From Mycobacterium sp. PSTR-4-N (GTDB lineage Bacteria; Actinomycetota; Actinomycetes; Mycobacteriales; Mycobacteriaceae), in the NCBI RefSeq assembly GCF_022348085.1, contig NZ_JAKRFN010000013.1, positions 84,378-148,377 on the forward strand: a stretch of DNA of 64,000 nt, written 5' to 3'. Every line of letters begins with the position of its first letter. Position 1 is the first letter of the stretch. Shown piece by piece: positions 1-8,515 of this stretch. A program made the translations under genes and the position numbers. The notes under the pieces are model-generated. The model was not told the DNA's origin. It ran no database searches and worked only from the letters and a program-made list of their open reading frames with translations.

Positions 1-401
1 CGCAGACCGTCGCCGGCCGCGAAGCCGAACCGGACCAATGCCCTTGAGGCACGGTTCATCTCGGGGAGCAGCGGCACCAGCTGCGGCATCGCGTGCACGA
101 GGTGAGGAGCGTTGCGCGTCATCAGGATTCCGCGCTCGACGGCGCTGCGGCGGGCGATGCCGATGTTGCCGCTGGCGAGGTAGCGCAGGCCGCCGTGCAC
201 CAGCTTCGAACTCCAGCGGCTGGTGCCGAACGCCAGGTCGTGTTTCTCCACCAGGGCCACCGACAGCCCGCGCGTCGCGGCGTCCAGCGCGATCCCGACG
301 CCGGTGATGCCGCCGCCGATCACGAGCACGTCCAGCGGCGCGCCGTTGCCGAGCTGCTGCAGGTCGGTCGCGCGCCGCTGCGCATTCAGTGCCGCACTCA
401 T
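1..401 (-). CDS. glpD: Glycerol-3-phosphate dehydrogenase, FAD-dependent (N-terminal part)
   Basis: This is the first 133 codons of a gene running off the left edge. The product oxidises glycerol 3-phosphate to dihydroxyacetone phosphate at the membrane, passing electrons to the quinone pool. The dinucleotide-binding motif VIGGGITGVG lies at about residues 23-32, followed by the family-typical SRWSSKLVHGGLRYL stretch at about 64-78. The ATG at 399-401 overlaps the TGA of the upstream TetR gene (ATGA), so the two are translationally coupled. By gene order it corresponds to M. tuberculosis glpD1 (Rv2249c). The family identification is firm; the C-terminal half cannot be seen. Confidence 0.93.
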   Translation of the reverse strand, partial: MSAALNAQRRATDLQQLGNGAPLDVLVIGGGITGVGIALDAATRGLSVALVEKHDLAFGTSRWSSKLVHGGLRYLASGNIGIARRSAVERGILMTRNAPHLVHAMPQLVPLLPEMNRASRALVRFGFAAGDGL

Positions 402-976
402 ACGGTGAGGTATCCGTTGAGGGCGCGGGCCAATTCGACGTTGATGGCGTGGGCGTCGAGCAGCTTTTCGACCATCTGCGCGGACTGGATCGTGGACTGT
501 GTGATCAGCAGGCACATCGCACCCATCTCCTGCGGGTCGCCGGGACGCACACTGCCCTCTTCCTGACCGGCCTTGATCGCTTCGGCGAGCGCGTCGATGA
601 GGATCTGCTGGCTGGTGCCCAGGCGTTCGGCGATGTAGACCATCGCCAGGTTGGGCGCGTTGCGGATCACCGACTGCACGACGTCGTCGTTGCGCAGGTG
701 CTCGGCGACCGCCACCACGCGCTCGACCGTCGCCTCCCGGCCGGCGCCGCGATCGGGCACCTGCTCGAGCACCCCGGAGATGCGCACGGTGAGCAGCTCG
801 GCGATCACCCAGCGGATGTCGGGCCAGCGTCGGTAGATGGTCGGGCGACTGACCCGGGCGCGCCGCGCGATCTCGGTCATGGTCGTCCGTTCGACGCCGT
901 AGGCGAGGATGCACGCCGCCGCGGCGTCGAGAATGCGCTTCTCGACACTCGAATCGGAGTTACGGATTGACACCAT
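398..976 (-). CDS. TetR-family transcriptional regulator
   Basis: A 192-aa repressor-type protein. The N-terminal helix-turn-helix is clear: an ILDAAAACILAYG helix followed by TTMTEIARRARVSRPTIYRRW at about residues 31-51. The variable C-terminal domain should bind an unknown ligand. I place the start at the ATG at 974-976 rather than 20 codons further upstream, because the longer form would run into the divergent flavoprotein gene beginning at 994. It is coupled to glpD by an ATGA overlap and sits 17 bp from the divergent gene, so it probably controls both. It corresponds to Rv2250c by position. Confidence 0.88.
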   Translation of the reverse strand: MVSIRNSDSSVEKRILDAAAACILAYGVERTTMTEIARRARVSRPTIYRRWPDIRWVIAELLTVRISGVLEQVPDRGAGREATVERVVAVAEHLRNDDVVQSVIRNAPNLAMVYIAERLGTSQQILIDALAEAIKAGQEEGSVRPGDPQEMGAMCLLITQSTIQSAQMVEKLLDAHAINVELARALNGYLTV

Positions 977-993
977 CTGTAATACTGTAACGC
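977..993. promoter_or_regulatory. Divergent 17-bp promoter/operator region
   Basis: Only 17 bp separate the start codons of the TetR gene and the divergent flavoprotein gene. They contain a direct repeat, CTGTAA-TA-CTGTAA (977-990). The hexamer TACTGT (983-988) lies 5 nt before the ATG at 994, which fits a -10 box for a leaderless mRNA. The -35 regions must lie inside the opposite coding sequences. A TetR dimer bound here would cover both starts. Binding is inferred, not shown. Confidence 0.45.
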
Positions 994-2610
994 ATGTCCT
1001 CGCTCGCCGGCCAGCCCACACATCCACCGATGGCATGGAACGCCTGGGGCGATCCCGCCGCGGCGAAGCCGCTGTCGCCCGGTATCCGCTCCCTACTCAC
1101 GCAGGCCCTGGGCATCGACGCCGAGCCCGCGGAAGAACCCACGCTCGAGCAGGTCAGGGTCCGCCCATCGGCTCTGTCGCCGAGTGACCGGGAGGGGCTC
1201 GCTGCGATCGTCGGCGCCGAGAACGTCCTCGTCGATGACCGTGACCGGCTGCTGCACGCGGGCGGCAAATCGACGCTGGATCTGTTGCGGCGCAGGGATT
1301 TCGGCGTGCAGGACGGCCCGGATGCGGTACTGGTGCCCGGCGACGACGACGAGGTGGCCGCCGTGTTGCGGTTCTGCGCCGACCACAGCATCGCGGTCGT
1401 TCCGTTCGGCGGTGGCACCAGCGTGGTCGGCGGCCTGGACCCGTTGCGCGGCGACTTCAAGGCGGTCGTGTCGGTGGATCTGCGCCGATTCGACGAGCTG
1501 CACTCGCTCGACGAAGTGTCGTGGGAGGCCGAGCTGGGCGCCGGCCTGACCGGCCCCGAGGCGGAGAAACTCCTGGGCGAGCGCGGCTTCTCGCTGGGCC
1601 ACTTCCCGCAGAGCTTCTGCTTCGCCACGATCGGCGGGTTCGCTGCGACGCGGTCGTCGGGCCAGGACTCTGCGGGCTACGGCCGCTTCGACGACATGGT
1701 CCGCGGCCTGCGCGCCGTCACCCCGGCCGGGGTGCTCGACGTCGGCCGGGCACCCGCCTCGGCCGCCGGACCGGACCTGCGTCAGGTGCTCCTGGGCTCC
1801 GAGGGCGCCTTCGGCATCATCACGAGGGTGCGGGTCCGCGTCCATCCGGTCCCCGAGACCACGCGCTACGAGGCGTGGTCGTTTCCCGACTTCACCACCG
1901 GCGCCGCCGCGCTACGGGCCGTCGCGCAGACCGGGACCGGACCGACGGTGATCCGGCTCTCCGACGAGGCGGAGACCGGCGTCAACCTCGCCACCACCGA
2001 CAGCATCGGGGACGCCCAGATCACCGGCGGCTGCCTGGCCATCACAGCCTTCGAGGGCACCGAGGCGCACGTCGCCAGCCGCCACGCAGAGACGCGAGAC
2101 CTGTTGAGCGCCAACGGCGGAAAGTCACTCGGCGAGGGCCCGGCACGGGCGTGGGAGCACGGTCGGTTCAATGCCCCCTATCTACGGGACGGGCTGCTGT
2201 CGGCCGGCGCGCTGTGCGAGACGCTGGAGACCGCGACGTCGTGGTCGAACGTCCCAACGCTGAAGGCTGCCGTCACCGACGCACTCACCCGCTCGCTGGC
2301 CGACTCCGGCACGCCGGCGCTGGTGCTGTGCCACATCTCGCACGTCTACCCCACCGGCGCGTCGCTCTACTTCACCGTCGTTGCGGCCCAGCGCGGCAAC
2401 CCAATCGAGCAGTGGCGCGCCGCCAAGACAGCCGCCTCGGAGGCGATGGTGCGCGTCGGCGCGACGATCACCCACCACCACGCGGTCGGGGCCGACCACC
2501 GCCCCTGGATGCGCGACGAGGTAGGTGACCTCGGCGTCGCCGTACTGCGTGCCGTGAAGTCGACCCTCGACCCCACCGGAATCATGAACCCGGGCAAGTT
2601 GATTCCGTGA
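994..2610 (+). CDS. FAD-linked oxidase, alkyldihydroxyacetonephosphate synthase-like
   Basis: A 538-aa flavoprotein of the vanillyl-alcohol oxidase superfamily. The FAD-binding PP loop (VPFGGGTSVVGG) is at about residues 136-147 and the FATIGGFAATRSSGQDS segment is near 210-226. A histidine triplet at H494-H496 matches the His-rich active site of alkyl-DHAP synthases, which exchange the acyl group of acyl-DHAP for a fatty alcohol to make an ether lipid. No glycolate-oxidase partner subunits are nearby. The next gene, a diacylglycerol kinase, overlaps the stop (GTGA), so both lie in one operon. It corresponds to Rv2251 by position. A plain D-lactate or glycolate oxidase role cannot be excluded. 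Confidence 0.85.
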   Translation: MSSLAGQPTHPPMAWNAWGDPAAAKPLSPGIRSLLTQALGIDAEPAEEPTLEQVRVRPSALSPSDREGLAAIVGAENVLVDDRDRLLHAGGKSTLDLLRRRDFGVQDGPDAVLVPGDDDEVAAVLRFCADHSIAVVPFGGGTSVVGGLDPLRGDFKAVVSVDLRRFDELHSLDEVSWEAELGAGLTGPEAEKLLGERGFSLGHFPQSFCFATIGGFAATRSSGQDSAGYGRFDDMVRGLRAVTPAGVLDVGRAPASAAGPDLRQVLLGSEGAFGIITRVRVRVHPVPETTRYEAWSFPDFTTGAAALRAVAQTGTGPTVIRLSDEAETGVNLATTDSIGDAQITGGCLAITAFEGTEAHVASRHAETRDLLSANGGKSLGEGPARAWEHGRFNAPYLRDGLLSAGALCETLETATSWSNVPTLKAAVTDALTRSLADSGTPALVLCHISHVYPTGASLYFTVVAAQRGNPIEQWRAAKTAASEAMVRVGATITHHHAVGADHRPWMRDEVGDLGVAVLRAVKSTLDPTGIMNPGKLIP

Positions 2611-3509
2611 ACCGGATCGTCGTCCTGACCAACCCGGCCTCCGGGCACGGCAACGCACGCCACGCGGCCGAACGGGCGATCAGCCGCTTCCAGGAACGCG
2701 GCGTCGACGTCGTCGCGCTGGTCGGGCGCGATCCCGCCCACGCGCGCGAACTCGTCGAGGGCGCGTTGGAGCGGGGCATGGACGCGCTGGTGGTGGTCGG
2801 CGGCGACGGCATCGTCTCGCTGGCCCTGCAGATCGTCGCCCAGACGGAGACACCCCTGGGCATCATTCCGGCCGGCACCGGCAACGACCACGCGCGCGCG
2901 TACGGCATCCCCACCGGGCCCGAAGCGGCCGCCGACGCAGTGGTCGACGGCGAGATCGGCACCTACGACCTGGGGTTGATCACCGGCGCCGACGGCACCC
3001 GGCGGTGGTTCGGCACGGTGATGGCGGCTGGCTTCGATTCCCTGGTCACCGACCGGACCAACCGGATGCGCTGGCCGCACGGGCGCATGCGCTACAACCT
3101 CGCCATGCTGGCCGAGATCTCCCAGCTGCGGTTGCTGCCGTTCCGACTCTCGTTCGACGGCACCGAAGTCGAGACCGAACTCACGCTGGCCGCGTTCGGC
3201 AACACCCGAAGCTACGGCGGCGGCATGCTGATCTGCCCCGGCGCGGACCCGACCGACGGGCTGCTCGACGTCACGATGGTCGCCTCGGCGTCGCGCACCC
3301 GGCTGGTCCGCCTGTTCCCGACCGTGTTCAAGGGCACCCATGTGAACCTGCCGGAGGTGACGACGCGGCGCGCCGCGACGATCACGGTCGACTGCCCCGG
3401 CATCACTGCGTATGCCGACGGCGAGTACGTGTGTCCGCTGCCCGTGGAGCTCACCGTGGTGCCGGGCGCACTCCGGGTCCTGCGGCCGGCTACCCCACGC
3501 CGCGGCTGA
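2607..3509 (+). CDS. Diacylglycerol kinase family lipid kinase
   Basis: A 300-aa soluble lipid kinase of the DAGK-catalytic family. The nucleotide-binding GGDG motif is near residues 72-75, followed by PAGTGNDHARAYGIP at about 90-104, both hallmarks of the family. The product would phosphorylate diacylglycerol (or a related lipid) to phosphatidic acid at the inner membrane. The GTG start overlaps the TGA of the flavoprotein gene. M. tuberculosis Rv2252, the gene at this position, is annotated as a diacylglycerol kinase linked to PIM synthesis. The 3' end overlaps the convergent DUF3145 gene by 20 bp. Confidence 0.9.
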   Translation: MNRIVVLTNPASGHGNARHAAERAISRFQERGVDVVALVGRDPAHARELVEGALERGMDALVVVGGDGIVSLALQIVAQTETPLGIIPAGTGNDHARAYGIPTGPEAAADAVVDGEIGTYDLGLITGADGTRRWFGTVMAAGFDSLVTDRTNRMRWPHGRMRYNLAMLAEISQLRLLPFRLSFDGTEVETELTLAAFGNTRSYGGGMLICPGADPTDGLLDVTMVASASRTRLVRLFPTVFKGTHVNLPEVTTRRAATITVDCPGITAYADGEYVCPLPVELTVVPGALRVLRPATPRRG

Positions 3510-4002
3510 GCCAGCTGACCTCGGCGCCGACCCCGCCGTCGCGGTAGGCCTCGAGCGCCTCGTCCCACGCGGTGCCGAGCACGGAGTCCAGTTCGGCCGC
3601 CAGCGTGTCGGCACCCGAGGCCATCAGCGTGCGCAGCCGCATCTCCCCGACCATCACGTCGCCGTTGGCGCTCATGGCGCCGCTCCACAGCCCGAGTTGG
3701 GGGGTGTGGCACCAGCGGTGCCCGTCGACGCCGTGGCTCGGGTCCTCGGTGACCTCGAATCGCAGAACCGACCAGGACCGCAGAGCGTTGGCCAGCTGAG
3801 CGCCGGTACCCACCGGGCCCACCCAGTTCGTCACGGCACGCAGCTGCCCGGGCATGGCCGGTTGCGGCGTCCACTTCAAGTTCGCCCTCGCGTTGAGGGT
3901 CGACGACAACGCCCACTCGACATGCGGGCACACCGCCGCGGGTGAGGCATGCACGTACACCACACCCGTCGTCGTGTCGGCGAATTGATTCGCTGCACGC
4001 AT
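3490..4002 (-). CDS. DUF3145 family protein
   Basis: A 170-aa protein of unknown function that I recognise as the actinobacterial DUF3145 family (Rv2256c-like). It starts MRAANQFADTTTGVVYVHAS and has no signal peptide or membrane segment, so it should be cytoplasmic. I chose the ATG at 4000-4002 because GAAGGAG lies just upstream of it; a longer reading frame of 192 codons has no such support. Its 3' end overlaps the diacylglycerol kinase gene by 20 bp in convergent orientation. I can assign no function from sequence. Confidence 0.85.
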   Translation of the reverse strand: MRAANQFADTTTGVVYVHASPAAVCPHVEWALSSTLNARANLKWTPQPAMPGQLRAVTNWVGPVGTGAQLANALRSWSVLRFEVTEDPSHGVDGHRWCHTPQLGLWSGAMSANGDVMVGEMRLRTLMASGADTLAAELDSVLGTAWDEALEAYRDGGVGAEVSWLSRGVG

Positions 4003-4121
4003 CTGTTGCTCCTTCGGCTCCACGAGGGACGTCTTCCCCAACGACCTGGCGGTTTCCGAACGAGTCAAAAGATGCAGTTGTGTCTTCAGAGAGAATTGTG
4101 CCTTGTGAGACGCGTGTTGCG

Positions 4122-4946
4122 CTAGTCCGCCCGGTAATCTCTCAGAACTTCATCAGACAGGGCGGGCATCACGTCGTGCGCCCAATCGCCGAACGGCCGG
4201 TCGGTGAGCACGACCAGGGCCAATGCGGCGTCGGGGTCCACCCACAGGAACGTGCCCGATTGGCCGAAGTGCCCGTAGGTCCGCGGCGAGTTCTGCGCTC
4301 CCGTCCAGTGGGGTGATTTGCCGTCCCGTAGTTCGAAGCCGAGTCCCCAGTCGTTGGGCCGCTGCCTACCGAACCCGGGCAGCACCCCGTCGAGGCCGGG
4401 GAACTGCACCGACGTGGCGGCCTCGTGCATCTGCGCCGACACCAGGGCCGGTGTCAGCAGTTCGCCGGCGAACGCCGTCAGGTCCGCCACGGTCGACGTC
4501 GCGCCGTAGCCGGCCGCCGGGGCACCCCCCTCGAGGATCGTGTCCGACATCGCCAGGGGCCCGAACACCGATTCGGTCAAATAGTCGGTGAACGGGATAC
4601 CGGACTCGCGCTCCATGGTCTCGGCGAGCACGGCGAAGCCGTGGTTGGAGTAGATCCGCCGGGTGCCCGGTGCGGCCAGTACCTTCGCCGAGGTCATGTC
4701 GTAGCCCGCGGCGTGCGCGAGCAGGTGACGCACGGTCGACTCCGGCGGCCCGGCCGGCGTGTCGAGCTCGAACACCCCCTCCTCGACCGCGATCTGTGCT
4801 GCGCGCGCGGCGAGCAATTTGGTCACCGAGGCGAGGGCGAAGGTTCGGGACTGGTCGCCGTGGTGGGCCAGGGTCCCGTCCGGCCCGACGACCGCTGCGG
4901 CCACAGTGGGGACGGGCCAGTCGGCCAGGACGTCGAGTGCGCTCAT
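4122..4946 (-). CDS. Serine hydrolase of the beta-lactamase / penicillin-binding family
   Basis: A 274-aa protein with class C beta-lactamase/esterase motifs: SxxK as S-V-T-K near residue 40 (nucleophile Ser), a YSN motif (RRIYSNHGFAV) near 97, and an HFGQSG third motif near 220. No signal peptide is visible, unlike true beta-lactamases, so a cytoplasmic esterase or peptidase is more likely. The start at 4946 (MSALDVL) lies 22 bp after the stop of the upstream methyltransferase gene on the same strand, so they are probably co-transcribed. It corresponds to Rv2257c by position. The substrate is unknown. Confidence 0.85.
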   Translation of the reverse strand: MSALDVLADWPVPTVAAAVVGPDGTLAHHGDQSRTFALASVTKLLAARAAQIAVEEGVFELDTPAGPPESTVRHLLAHAAGYDMTSAKVLAAPGTRRIYSNHGFAVLAETMERESGIPFTDYLTESVFGPLAMSDTILEGGAPAAGYGATSTVADLTAFAGELLTPALVSAQMHEAATSVQFPGLDGVLPGFGRQRPNDWGLGFELRDGKSPHWTGAQNSPRTYGHFGQSGTFLWVDPDAALALVVLTDRPFGDWAHDVMPALSDEVLRDYRAD

Positions 4947-4968
4947 CGGTGATGAGCGTAGTGACGCG

Positions 4969-6042
4969 TCATTTCCTGGCGACGTAGTAGTAGTTGATCG
5001 GATCCGACTCGATCTCGCGCACCGTGGCGTCGGTGAAGCCGGCGTCACGCAGCGTGGACAGCGCCAGTTCACGACCCCAGCAGGTCCCGAGTCCGTCGCC
5101 GCCGAGCCCGAGCGACACGCTCATGCAGTGCATCGTCGACACGGTGTAGAGGTACGGCGCCAACGGAACACCCACGTTGTCCTCGACGCGGCTCGACGAC
5201 CTGATGTCGACCATCAGGAACACCCCACCGGGCCGCAGCGCGCGCTGGATGTTGGCCAGCACCTTCGCCGGATGCGCCTGGTCGTGGATCGCGTCGAATG
5301 CGGTGATGACGTCGAAGGCTTCGATCGCGTCGCAGTGGGTGAGGTCGGTCCGCCGGAACGACGCGTTCTGCACGCCCAGCCGGCGGGCCGCGGCCGTCCC
5401 AGTGGCGATCCCCTCCTCGGAGAAGTCGAGGCCGGTGAATCTGCTGGCCGGAAACGCTTGCGCCATCACGTTGATCGCGTGTCCGCTGCCGCAACCGAAG
5501 TCAGCGACGTCGGCACCGGCACGCAACCGCTGCGGCACGCCCTCGGCGAGCGGCAGGATCACCTCCACCAGCGCAGCGTCGAACACCTCGCCGCTCTGCT
5601 CGGCCATCAGGGTGTGGAAGCGCGGATACTCGGCGTAGGACAGGCCTCCGCCGTCGCGGAAGCAGCCGAGAATCTTCTGCTCCACTTCGCCCAGCAGCGG
5701 GATGAACTGCGCGACACGCGCGAGATTGTCCGGCCCGGCCGCTCGGGTCAGGACGGCCGCGCGCTGCTCGGGTAACGAATACGTCTGTGCTGCAGGGTCG
5801 TAGGTGACGATCTGACCCGCGGTCATGCCGTCGAGCCATTCCCGGACATAGCGTTCGTTCAGGTGGGCGGCCTCGGCGATCTGGGCGCTGGTGGATGGCG
5901 GCAATGCCGCCAGGGTGTCGAAGAGCCCGGTCTGATGCCCGAGGGACAGCAGGAGCGCGACGCTCGCCGCGTCGATGGTGGCGGTGATCCGGCCGGCGAA
6001 TTCTTCGGTGTTCTCCACCGGGGATACAGGTGTGTCGTCCAT
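4969..6042 (-). CDS. SAM-dependent methyltransferase with N-terminal winged-helix domain
   Basis: A 357-aa protein. Residues about 15-85 form a winged-helix-like dimerisation domain typical of O-methyltransferases (GLFDTLAALPPSTSAQIAEA). The SAM-binding motif I (VADFGCGSGHA) is near residues 165-175, and FDVITAFDAIHDQ is motif IV-like. It is predicted to be cytoplasmic. The start MDDTPVSP at 6042 is the best-placed ATG; an upstream in-frame Met would run into the mscR promoter. It corresponds to Rv2258c by position. The acceptor substrate is unknown. Confidence 0.85.
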   Translation of the reverse strand: MDDTPVSPVENTEEFAGRITATIDAASVALLLSLGHQTGLFDTLAALPPSTSAQIAEAAHLNERYVREWLDGMTAGQIVTYDPAAQTYSLPEQRAAVLTRAAGPDNLARVAQFIPLLGEVEQKILGCFRDGGGLSYAEYPRFHTLMAEQSGEVFDAALVEVILPLAEGVPQRLRAGADVADFGCGSGHAINVMAQAFPASRFTGLDFSEEGIATGTAAARRLGVQNASFRRTDLTHCDAIEAFDVITAFDAIHDQAHPAKVLANIQRALRPGGVFLMVDIRSSSRVEDNVGVPLAPYLYTVSTMHCMSVSLGLGGDGLGTCWGRELALSTLRDAGFTDATVREIESDPINYYYVARK

Positions 6043-6120
6043 GTCTGATGACGGTAGGCCGCATCGCCAACTGTTGAGAAACGTTCGGCCAGGCCATGGG
6101 TGTGCGTGCAGGTAACCCAT

Positions 6121-6126
6121 TAGGGT
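6121..6126 (+). promoter_or_regulatory. -10 element (TAGGGT) for mscR, leaderless
   Basis: TAGGGT ends 6 nt before the ATG at 6133, leaving no room for a Shine-Dalgarno site. This matches the TANNNT -10 pattern of mycobacterial leaderless transcripts beginning at the start codon. Confidence 0.45.
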
Positions 6127-6132
6127 TCAGGC

Positions 6133-7227
6133 ATGACTCAAACGGTGCGCGGAGTGATCTCTCGTTCGAAGGGCCAACCGGTCGAAGTGGTCGACATCGT
6201 GATCCCCGACCCGGGGCCGGGCGAGGTCGTCGTCGACATCCAGGCGTGCGGGGTCTGCCACACCGATCTGCACTACCGCGAGGGTGGCATCAATGACGAG
6301 TTCCCGTTCCTGCTCGGCCACGAAGCCGCCGGCATCGTCGAAACCGTCGGTGAGGGCGTCACGAATGTCGCACCCGGCGACTTCGTGATCCTGAACTGGC
6401 GTGCGGTGTGCGGGCAGTGCCGTGCCTGCAAACGCGGTCGTCCGCACCTGTGCTTCGACACGCACAATGCCGCGCAGAAGATGACGCTGACCGACGGCAC
6501 CGAGCTGACGCCCGCATTGGGCATCGGCGCGTTCGCCGACAAGACCCTGGTGCACGAAGGTCAGGCCACGTTGGTCGATCCGGCTGCCGATCCCGCCGCG
6601 GCCGGGCTGCTGGGCTGCGGCGTGATGGCCGGTGTCGGCGCGGCCATCAACACCGGCGCGGTCAACCGCGACGACACCGTGGCTGTCATCGGCTGCGGCG
6701 GCGTCGGCGACGCCGCCATCGCCGGGGCCGCGCTGGTGGGCGCCAAGCGCATCATCGCCGTGGACATGGACAACCGGAAGTTGGAGTGGGCCAGGCAGTT
6801 CGGGGCCACGCACACGATCAACGCCAAGGAACTCGACGCGATCGAGACGATCCAGGATCTCACCGACGGGTTCGGCGCCGACGTCGTGATCGACGCGGTC
6901 GGACGGCCCGAGACGTGGAAGCAGGCGTTCTACGCCCGCGATCTCGCCGGCACCGTGGTCCTGGTCGGTGTCCCGACCCCGGACATGACGCTGGAGATGC
7001 CCCTCATCGACTTCTTCTCCCGCGGTGGGTCGTTGAAGTCGTCGTGGTACGGCGATTGTCTGCCCGAACGCGACTTCCCGACGCTGATCTCGCTCTATCT
7101 GCAGGGCCGGTTCCCGCTCGACAAGTTCGTCTCCGAACGCATCGGGCTCGACCAGATCGAAGACGCGTTCGGAAAGATGCACGCCGGATCAGAAGACGTA
7201 GTGCTGCGCTCGGTGGTGCTGCTGTGA
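6133..7227 (+). CDS. mscR: S-nitrosomycothiol reductase / mycothiol-dependent formaldehyde dehydrogenase
   Basis: A 364-aa zinc-dependent alcohol dehydrogenase family protein. Catalytic zinc ligands C42, H63 and E64 are visible (GVCHTD, GHEAAG). The structural zinc lobe has C93, C96, C99 and C107. The Rossmann motif IGCGGVGDAAI is near residue 188. In actinomycetes this class uses mycothiol as cofactor to detoxify formaldehyde and S-nitrosomycothiol. The GTGA overlap with the downstream metallo-beta-lactamase-fold gene matches the Rv2259-Rv2260 pair. The -10-like TAGGGT 6 nt upstream suggests a leaderless mRNA. Confidence 0.93.
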   Translation: MTQTVRGVISRSKGQPVEVVDIVIPDPGPGEVVVDIQACGVCHTDLHYREGGINDEFPFLLGHEAAGIVETVGEGVTNVAPGDFVILNWRAVCGQCRACKRGRPHLCFDTHNAAQKMTLTDGTELTPALGIGAFADKTLVHEGQATLVDPAADPAAAGLLGCGVMAGVGAAINTGAVNRDDTVAVIGCGGVGDAAIAGAALVGAKRIIAVDMDNRKLEWARQFGATHTINAKELDAIETIQDLTDGFGADVVIDAVGRPETWKQAFYARDLAGTVVLVGVPTPDMTLEMPLIDFFSRGGSLKSSWYGDCLPERDFPTLISLYLQGRFPLDKFVSERIGLDQIEDAFGKMHAGSEDVVLRSVVLL

Positions 7228-7847
7228 GCGCCATCCAGCGGTTGGTCACCAGCGGCACGTTCGAACTCGACGGCGGCAGCTGGGATGTCGACAACAACAT
7301 CTGGCTCGTCGGCGACGACGACGACGTCGTGGTGTTCGACGCCGCGCACAGCGCGGCGCCGATCATCGAGGCGGTCGGCGGCCGCAACGTCGTCGCGGTG
7401 GTGTGCACCCACGGTCACAACGACCACGTCACGGTCGCACCCGAGCTCGGCAGAGCCCTCGACGCACCGGTCCTGCTGCACCCCGCCGACGACGTGCTGT
7501 GGCGGATGACGCACCCCGACAGCGACTTTCGAGCGGTGAACGACGGCGACTCACTGCAGGTGGCCGGTATCGAGCTGCGCGCACTGCACACCCCGGGCCA
7601 CTCTCCGGGCTCGGTCTGCTGGCATGCGTCCGATCTCGGCGCCGTGTTCAGCGGGGACACCTTGTTCAACGGCGGTCCGGGTGCCACCGGGCGGTCGTAC
7701 TCGGACTTCCCCACCATTCTTGATTCCATCTCGGGACGGTTGGGCGCACTGCCGGGCGACACCGTCGTCTACACCGGGCACGGCGATTCCACCACCGTCG
7801 GCGACGAACTGGTGAACTACGACGAGTGGGTCAAGCACGGTAGCTGA
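7224..7847 (+). CDS. Metallo-beta-lactamase-fold hydrolase coupled to mscR
   Basis: A 207-aa protein with the binuclear zinc motif HGHNDH (H63, H65, D67, H68), then HTPGHSPGS and FSGDTLFNGGPG, and a C-terminal YTGHGDSTT. These are glyoxalase II-like features. The GTG start overlaps the mscR stop. This coupling, also recalled for Rv2259-Rv2260, suggests a thioesterase acting on mycothiol thioesters such as S-formylmycothiol, but that is inference. It is short enough to be a single-domain enzyme and has no signal peptide. Confidence 0.9.
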   Translation: MSAIQRLVTSGTFELDGGSWDVDNNIWLVGDDDDVVVFDAAHSAAPIIEAVGGRNVVAVVCTHGHNDHVTVAPELGRALDAPVLLHPADDVLWRMTHPDSDFRAVNDGDSLQVAGIELRALHTPGHSPGSVCWHASDLGAVFSGDTLFNGGPGATGRSYSDFPTILDSISGRLGALPGDTVVYTGHGDSTTVGDELVNYDEWVKHGS

Positions 7848-7866
7848 ACCACCTGGCAGGACAGCG

Positions 7867-8469
7867 TCACCGACCGTCGAGGATCACCGGACCGGGCACC
7901 GGCCGGGGCCGGCGCCCCGATCGGATCCACCATGCGATCGCCACGGCGAGCTCGAGCAGACCGGCCGCGATCAACCCCCCGCAGGCCCACAGCGCCCAGT
8001 CCGGTGAACTGTCCTTCCCGAAGGCCAGCCGCGGGTTGATGTAGCCGCCCACCGTTCCGCCTGTCCGGACGTCGTACACGCCGCTCTGGGCGATCTGCGC
8101 GGTCCAGATCCGCACGCGCACATCGTTGTTCACCGAGGTGGTCGAACCGATGACTTGGGTGAGCACCGGCTCGGGGACACCGTCGGGTGCGTCGATGCCC
8201 AGCTTCAGCGGGGGCACCGGAAAACCGCCGTCGATGCCTCCCGGCACCGCGGTGTGGAAGTTGATCGTCACCTCACCCGCGGGCAGCGTCACCCGTCCCG
8301 ACCCTGGCACCGGGACCTCACCGTAGGCATCGAAGTCGTCGTAGACGAAGGCGCTGAGCGCGAGTGTCAGGATCAGACCGACCACGCCGACGATCAGCAT
8401 GATCGCCGCGCTGATCAGCGCGATGCGGGGGCCGAACCGTCCCAACACGTGCGCCAGTGTCGCACGCAT
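7867..8469 (-). CDS. Two-TM membrane protein of unknown function
   Basis: A 200-aa protein. A transmembrane helix near residues 15-38 (ALISAAIMLIVGVVGLILTLAL) is followed by an external domain of about 120 residues rich in Pro, Gly and beta-prone segments, and a second helix near 163-185. The tail is short and basic (RSGRRPRPVPGP). I prefer the ATG at 8469 (MRATLAH) because it leaves 46 bp to the divergent methyltransferase start; the longest frame would overlap it. No family was recognised. The layout suggests an envelope-exposed domain anchored at both ends. Confidence 0.7.
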   Translation of the reverse strand: MRATLAHVLGRFGPRIALISAAIMLIVGVVGLILTLALSAFVYDDFDAYGEVPVPGSGRVTLPAGEVTINFHTAVPGGIDGGFPVPPLKLGIDAPDGVPEPVLTQVIGSTTSVNNDVRVRIWTAQIAQSGVYDVRTGGTVGGYINPRLAFGKDSSPDWALWACGGLIAAGLLELAVAIAWWIRSGRRPRPVPGPVILDGR

Positions 8470-8502
8470 GGCTTTTCGTCGGCGCAGATCGCATGCAGCG
8501 AC

Positions 8503-8508
8503 TACCGT
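8503..8508 (+). promoter_or_regulatory. -10 element (TACCGT), leaderless
   Basis: TACCGT lies 7 nt upstream of the ATG at 8516. The same hexamer precedes the acyl-CoA oxidase gene at 53554, again at leaderless spacing. Confidence 0.4.
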
Positions 8509-8515
8509 CTCGAAG

